Made by a program: the position numbers and the translations under genes | The notes under the pieces: generated by a model | Databases searched by the model: none | What the model was told of the DNA's origin: nothing | What the model saw: only the letters and a program-made list of their open reading frames with translations | Assembly: GCA_005790965.1 (NCBI GenBank) | Contig: SXTL01000003.1 | Span: 1-24,540 of the forward strand | DNA from: Burkholderiales bacterium | GTDB lineage: Bacteria > Pseudomonadota > Gammaproteobacteria > Burkholderiales > Thiobacillaceae | Reading direction: 5' to 3' | Length of the DNA: 24,540 nt | In this document: positions 22,870-24,540 of the stretch, one piece after another | Position numbering within the stretch: the first letter of the stretch is position 1 | Layout: the number at the start of each line of letters is the position of its first letter

Positions 22870-24114
22870 TTAGCCGGTGGTCTGGCCAGAGACGGGCCTG
22901 ACGCACCGGGCAGCGGCTTGAGCGCGCCGGCGGGCCTCGTCGGTGGTGTCGGCATTGGTAACGGCAACCCCCATCCGGCGTTTGCTAAAGCTCTCTGGTT
23001 TGCCAAACAGGCGCAGGTCGGATTCCGGCACCTGCATGGCCTCGGCAACCCCCTCGAAGGCGATACCTTTCTCATTCACTCCACCGTAGATGACGGCTGA
23101 GGCGCCGGGTCGGCGCAGGCGGGTGTCAACGGGTAGACCGAGAATGGCGCGGGCGTGGAGCTCAAATTCGGACAGGCGCTGGGTGGCTAGCGTGACGAGG
23201 CCGGTATCGTGGGGGCGTGGGCTGACTTCGGAAAACCAAACTTGGTCACCTTTGATGAAGAGCTCGACCCCGAACAGGCCGCGTCCACCGAGGTTGTCAG
23301 TCACGGCTTGGGCGATGGCGCGGGCGCGTTGCAAGGCGAGCGGCGACATGGCCATGGGTTGCCAGGATTCGACATAGTCGCCATTGACCTGAACATGGCC
23401 GATCGGCTCGCAGAAGTGGGTTTCTATGGTGCCGCTTGGACCCGATGCGCTCATGGCGCGGACGGTGAGCAGGGTGATTTCGTAGTCGAAATCGACGAGG
23501 CCCTCGACAATGATGCGCCCCGGTCTTTCTAAATGCGCGACGCGTCCACCGGCCTGGGCGTAGTCCCACGCCGTGGCGATGTCGGCTGGATTCCGGATCA
23601 GGGACTGGCCTTTACCGGACGAAGACATGACCGGTTTGACAATACAGGGGAAGCCGATCTCGTCGGCGATGGCCGTTTCGAGTTCGGCCAGGGAGTCGGC
23701 AAAGCGGTAGGCTGAAGTGGGCAGGCCAAGTGTTTCGGCGGCAAGGCGGCGGATGTCTTCACGGTTCATGGTGAGTTGCGCGGCGCGGGCAGTCGGAATG
23801 ATCTCGGCGAGGCCTTCGCTTTCAATCTCGACTAGGGTCGCAGTAGCAATGGCTTCAATCTCGGGTACAACGAGGTGCGGGCGCTCTTGTTCGATTACGG
23901 AGCGCAGGGCGGCGCCATCGGTCATGGCAATGACATGGCTGCGGTGCGCGACTTGCATGCCCGGGGCATCGGCATAGCGATCGACGCCGATAACCTCGCA
24001 GCCTAGGCGTTGCAGGGCGATGATGACTTCCTTACCGAGTTCGCCGCAGCCCAGCAGCATGACTCGGGTCGCGGAGGGTGTGAGCGGGGTGCCGAGGCGG
24101 GGAGGTTGTCTCAT
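22870..24114 (-). CDS. purT: Formate-dependent phosphoribosylglycinamide formyltransferase (GART 2)
   Basis: The 414-residue protein has the PurT N-terminal Rossmann-like part (VMLLGCGELGKEVIIALQRL), then the ATP-grasp core with PCIVKPVMSSSGKGQS, IIVEGLVDFDYEITLLTVR, GRGLFGVELFIKGDQVWFSEVSPRPHDTGLVTL and the C-terminal NADTTDEAR. It makes formyl-GAR from GAR, formate and ATP in de novo purine synthesis, an alternative to folate-dependent PurN. ATG 24114 gives normal family length. It lies 103 bp from tRNA-Pro and is read in the same direction, with no terminator of clear form between. Confidence 0.97.
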   Translation of the reverse strand: MRQPPRLGTPLTPSATRVMLLGCGELGKEVIIALQRLGCEVIGVDRYADAPGMQVAHRSHVIAMTDGAALRSVIEQERPHLVVPEIEAIATATLVEIESEGLAEIIPTARAAQLTMNREDIRRLAAETLGLPTSAYRFADSLAELETAIADEIGFPCIVKPVMSSSGKGQSLIRNPADIATAWDYAQAGGRVAHLERPGRIIVEGLVDFDYEITLLTVRAMSASGPSGTIETHFCEPIGHVQVNGDYVESWQPMAMSPLALQRARAIAQAVTDNLGGRGLFGVELFIKGDQVWFSEVSPRPHDTGLVTLATQRLSEFELHARAILGLPVDTRLRRPGASAVIYGGVNEKGIAFEGVAEAMQVPESDLRLFGKPESFSKRRMGVAVTNADTTDEARRRAQAAARCVRPVSGQTTG

Positions 24115-24213
24115 GGGCGGTGTCGCAACGCTGACCGACGCCTAGTGGTATGGGTCGTTGTTACCTGGGCGGGTCTTTCCCGAAGATTAAAAACAGCAGG
24201 AAAGACGGGAAAT

Positions 24214-24291
<78 letters not shown>

Positions 24292-24293
24292 AT

Positions 24294-24324
24294 GACCGTC
24301 AAACGGTCCCCGGCTTGAGCCGGG
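24294..24324 (-). repeat. Two abutting hairpins in the tRNA-Pro 5' leader
   Basis: GACCGT/ACGGTC (24294-24299 with 24303-24308) and CCCGGCT/AGCCGGG (24309-24315 with 24318-24324) form two perfect stems with no base between them. They end two bases before the mature tRNA. They may guide RNase P or other 5' processing. Confidence 0.55.
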
Positions 24325-24329
24325 TCGCA

Positions 24330-24357
24330 AATATACACCGATGCAGTGACGTAGCAA
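24330..24357 (-). promoter_or_regulatory. Candidate sigma-70 promoter of tRNA-Pro
   Basis: On the minus strand TTGCTA (plus 24352-24357) and TATATT (plus 24330-24335) are 16 bp apart. Transcription would begin near 24323, giving a leader of about 31 nt that consists of the two hairpins. Confidence 0.65.
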
Positions 24358-24448
24358 GGCCAAAGGTTCTGCTAGCCGATCTACACGTTTATGAGCGGAT
24401 AATGCCCTGCTTATGGCTATTTTGCGCTTGCAATTGGGATATAAAGCG

Positions 24449-24540
24449 ATGAAAGTACTGGTTACAGGGGCCAACGGCTTGTTGGGGCAGAAGTTGCTCA
24501 ATCGTTTGGTTAAAGAGCTTGGTTTTCAAATTATGGCAAC
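24449..24540 (+). CDS. NAD(P)-dependent epimerase/reductase, RmlD-like (5' end, truncated by window end)
   Basis: Only the first 30 residues are present: MKVLVTGANGLLGQKLLNRL and on to an IMAT end. TGANGLLG is the TGxxGxxG dinucleotide-binding motif of extended short-chain dehydrogenases at the N-terminus. The exact family (dTDP-4-dehydrorhamnose reductase or a sugar epimerase) cannot be decided from this piece. The upstream 24358-24448 holds no other feature that I can see. Confidence 0.7.
   Translation, partial: MKVLVTGANGLLGQKLLNRLVKELGFQIMA

Overview
The window looks like chromosomal DNA of a sulfur-oxidising, nitrate-reducing chemolithotroph, most likely a beta- or gammaproteobacterium. 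The clues are a periplasmic nitrate reductase operon (napA-G-H-B), soxB, a DsrC/TusE-type sulfur-relay protein and a TSUP-type anion exporter, all among ordinary proteobacterial housekeeping genes. I cannot name a genus from the sequence alone. No phage genes, transposase or CRISPR array were seen, and coding density is high.

Layout. (1) 1-2941: 3' end of napA, then napG, napH and napB; the last three are translationally coupled and napB is predicted to be a lipoprotein. (2) 3165-4378: crcB (fluoride channel) and a TSUP exporter gene behind one promoter. (3) 4449-5942: a PuuD-like membrane protein, a DsrC-like protein and a small periplasmic protein. The first two share a 17-bp dyad in their upstream regions. 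(4) 6059-10050: divergent two-component genes, namely an MHYT-CHASE histidine kinase and a response regulator with receiver, degenerate GGDEF and LuxR/FixJ-type DNA-binding domains. (5) 10159-13510: a curli-like amyloid locus with a curlin subunit, CsgF, CsgG and a convergent second curlin. (6) 13575-17571: moaC and a BepA-like protease (divergent), then a solitary soxB. (7) 17630-21693: rhlE with a terminator-like hairpin in its leader, rmuC, an EamA transporter and a SpoIIAA-like protein, the last three being coupled or close together. (8) 21690-24114: a DUF3025 gene, a small acidic protein and purT. (9) 24214-24540: tRNA-Pro(GGG) and the start of an NAD(P)-binding epimerase/reductase gene.

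How the genes may fit together. Nap passes electrons from the quinol pool to nitrate in the periplasm, while SoxB and the DsrC-like protein point to oxidation or trafficking of reduced sulfur. MoaC makes the molybdenum cofactor precursor that NapA ultimately needs, but it is not linked to nap here. The most notable region is 6059-13510. A membrane sensor of a type proposed to detect diatomic gases or redox state faces a response regulator with an inactivated cyclic-di-GMP synthase domain, and that regulator lies directly upstream of curli-like genes. The two curlins have different N-termini but share exactly the same glutamine ladder (22, 22, 22, 23 residues) in their C-terminal ~90 residues, which suggests a co-assembling or nucleator/subunit pair. 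The proposed control of the amyloid genes by this two-component system is inferred from position only.
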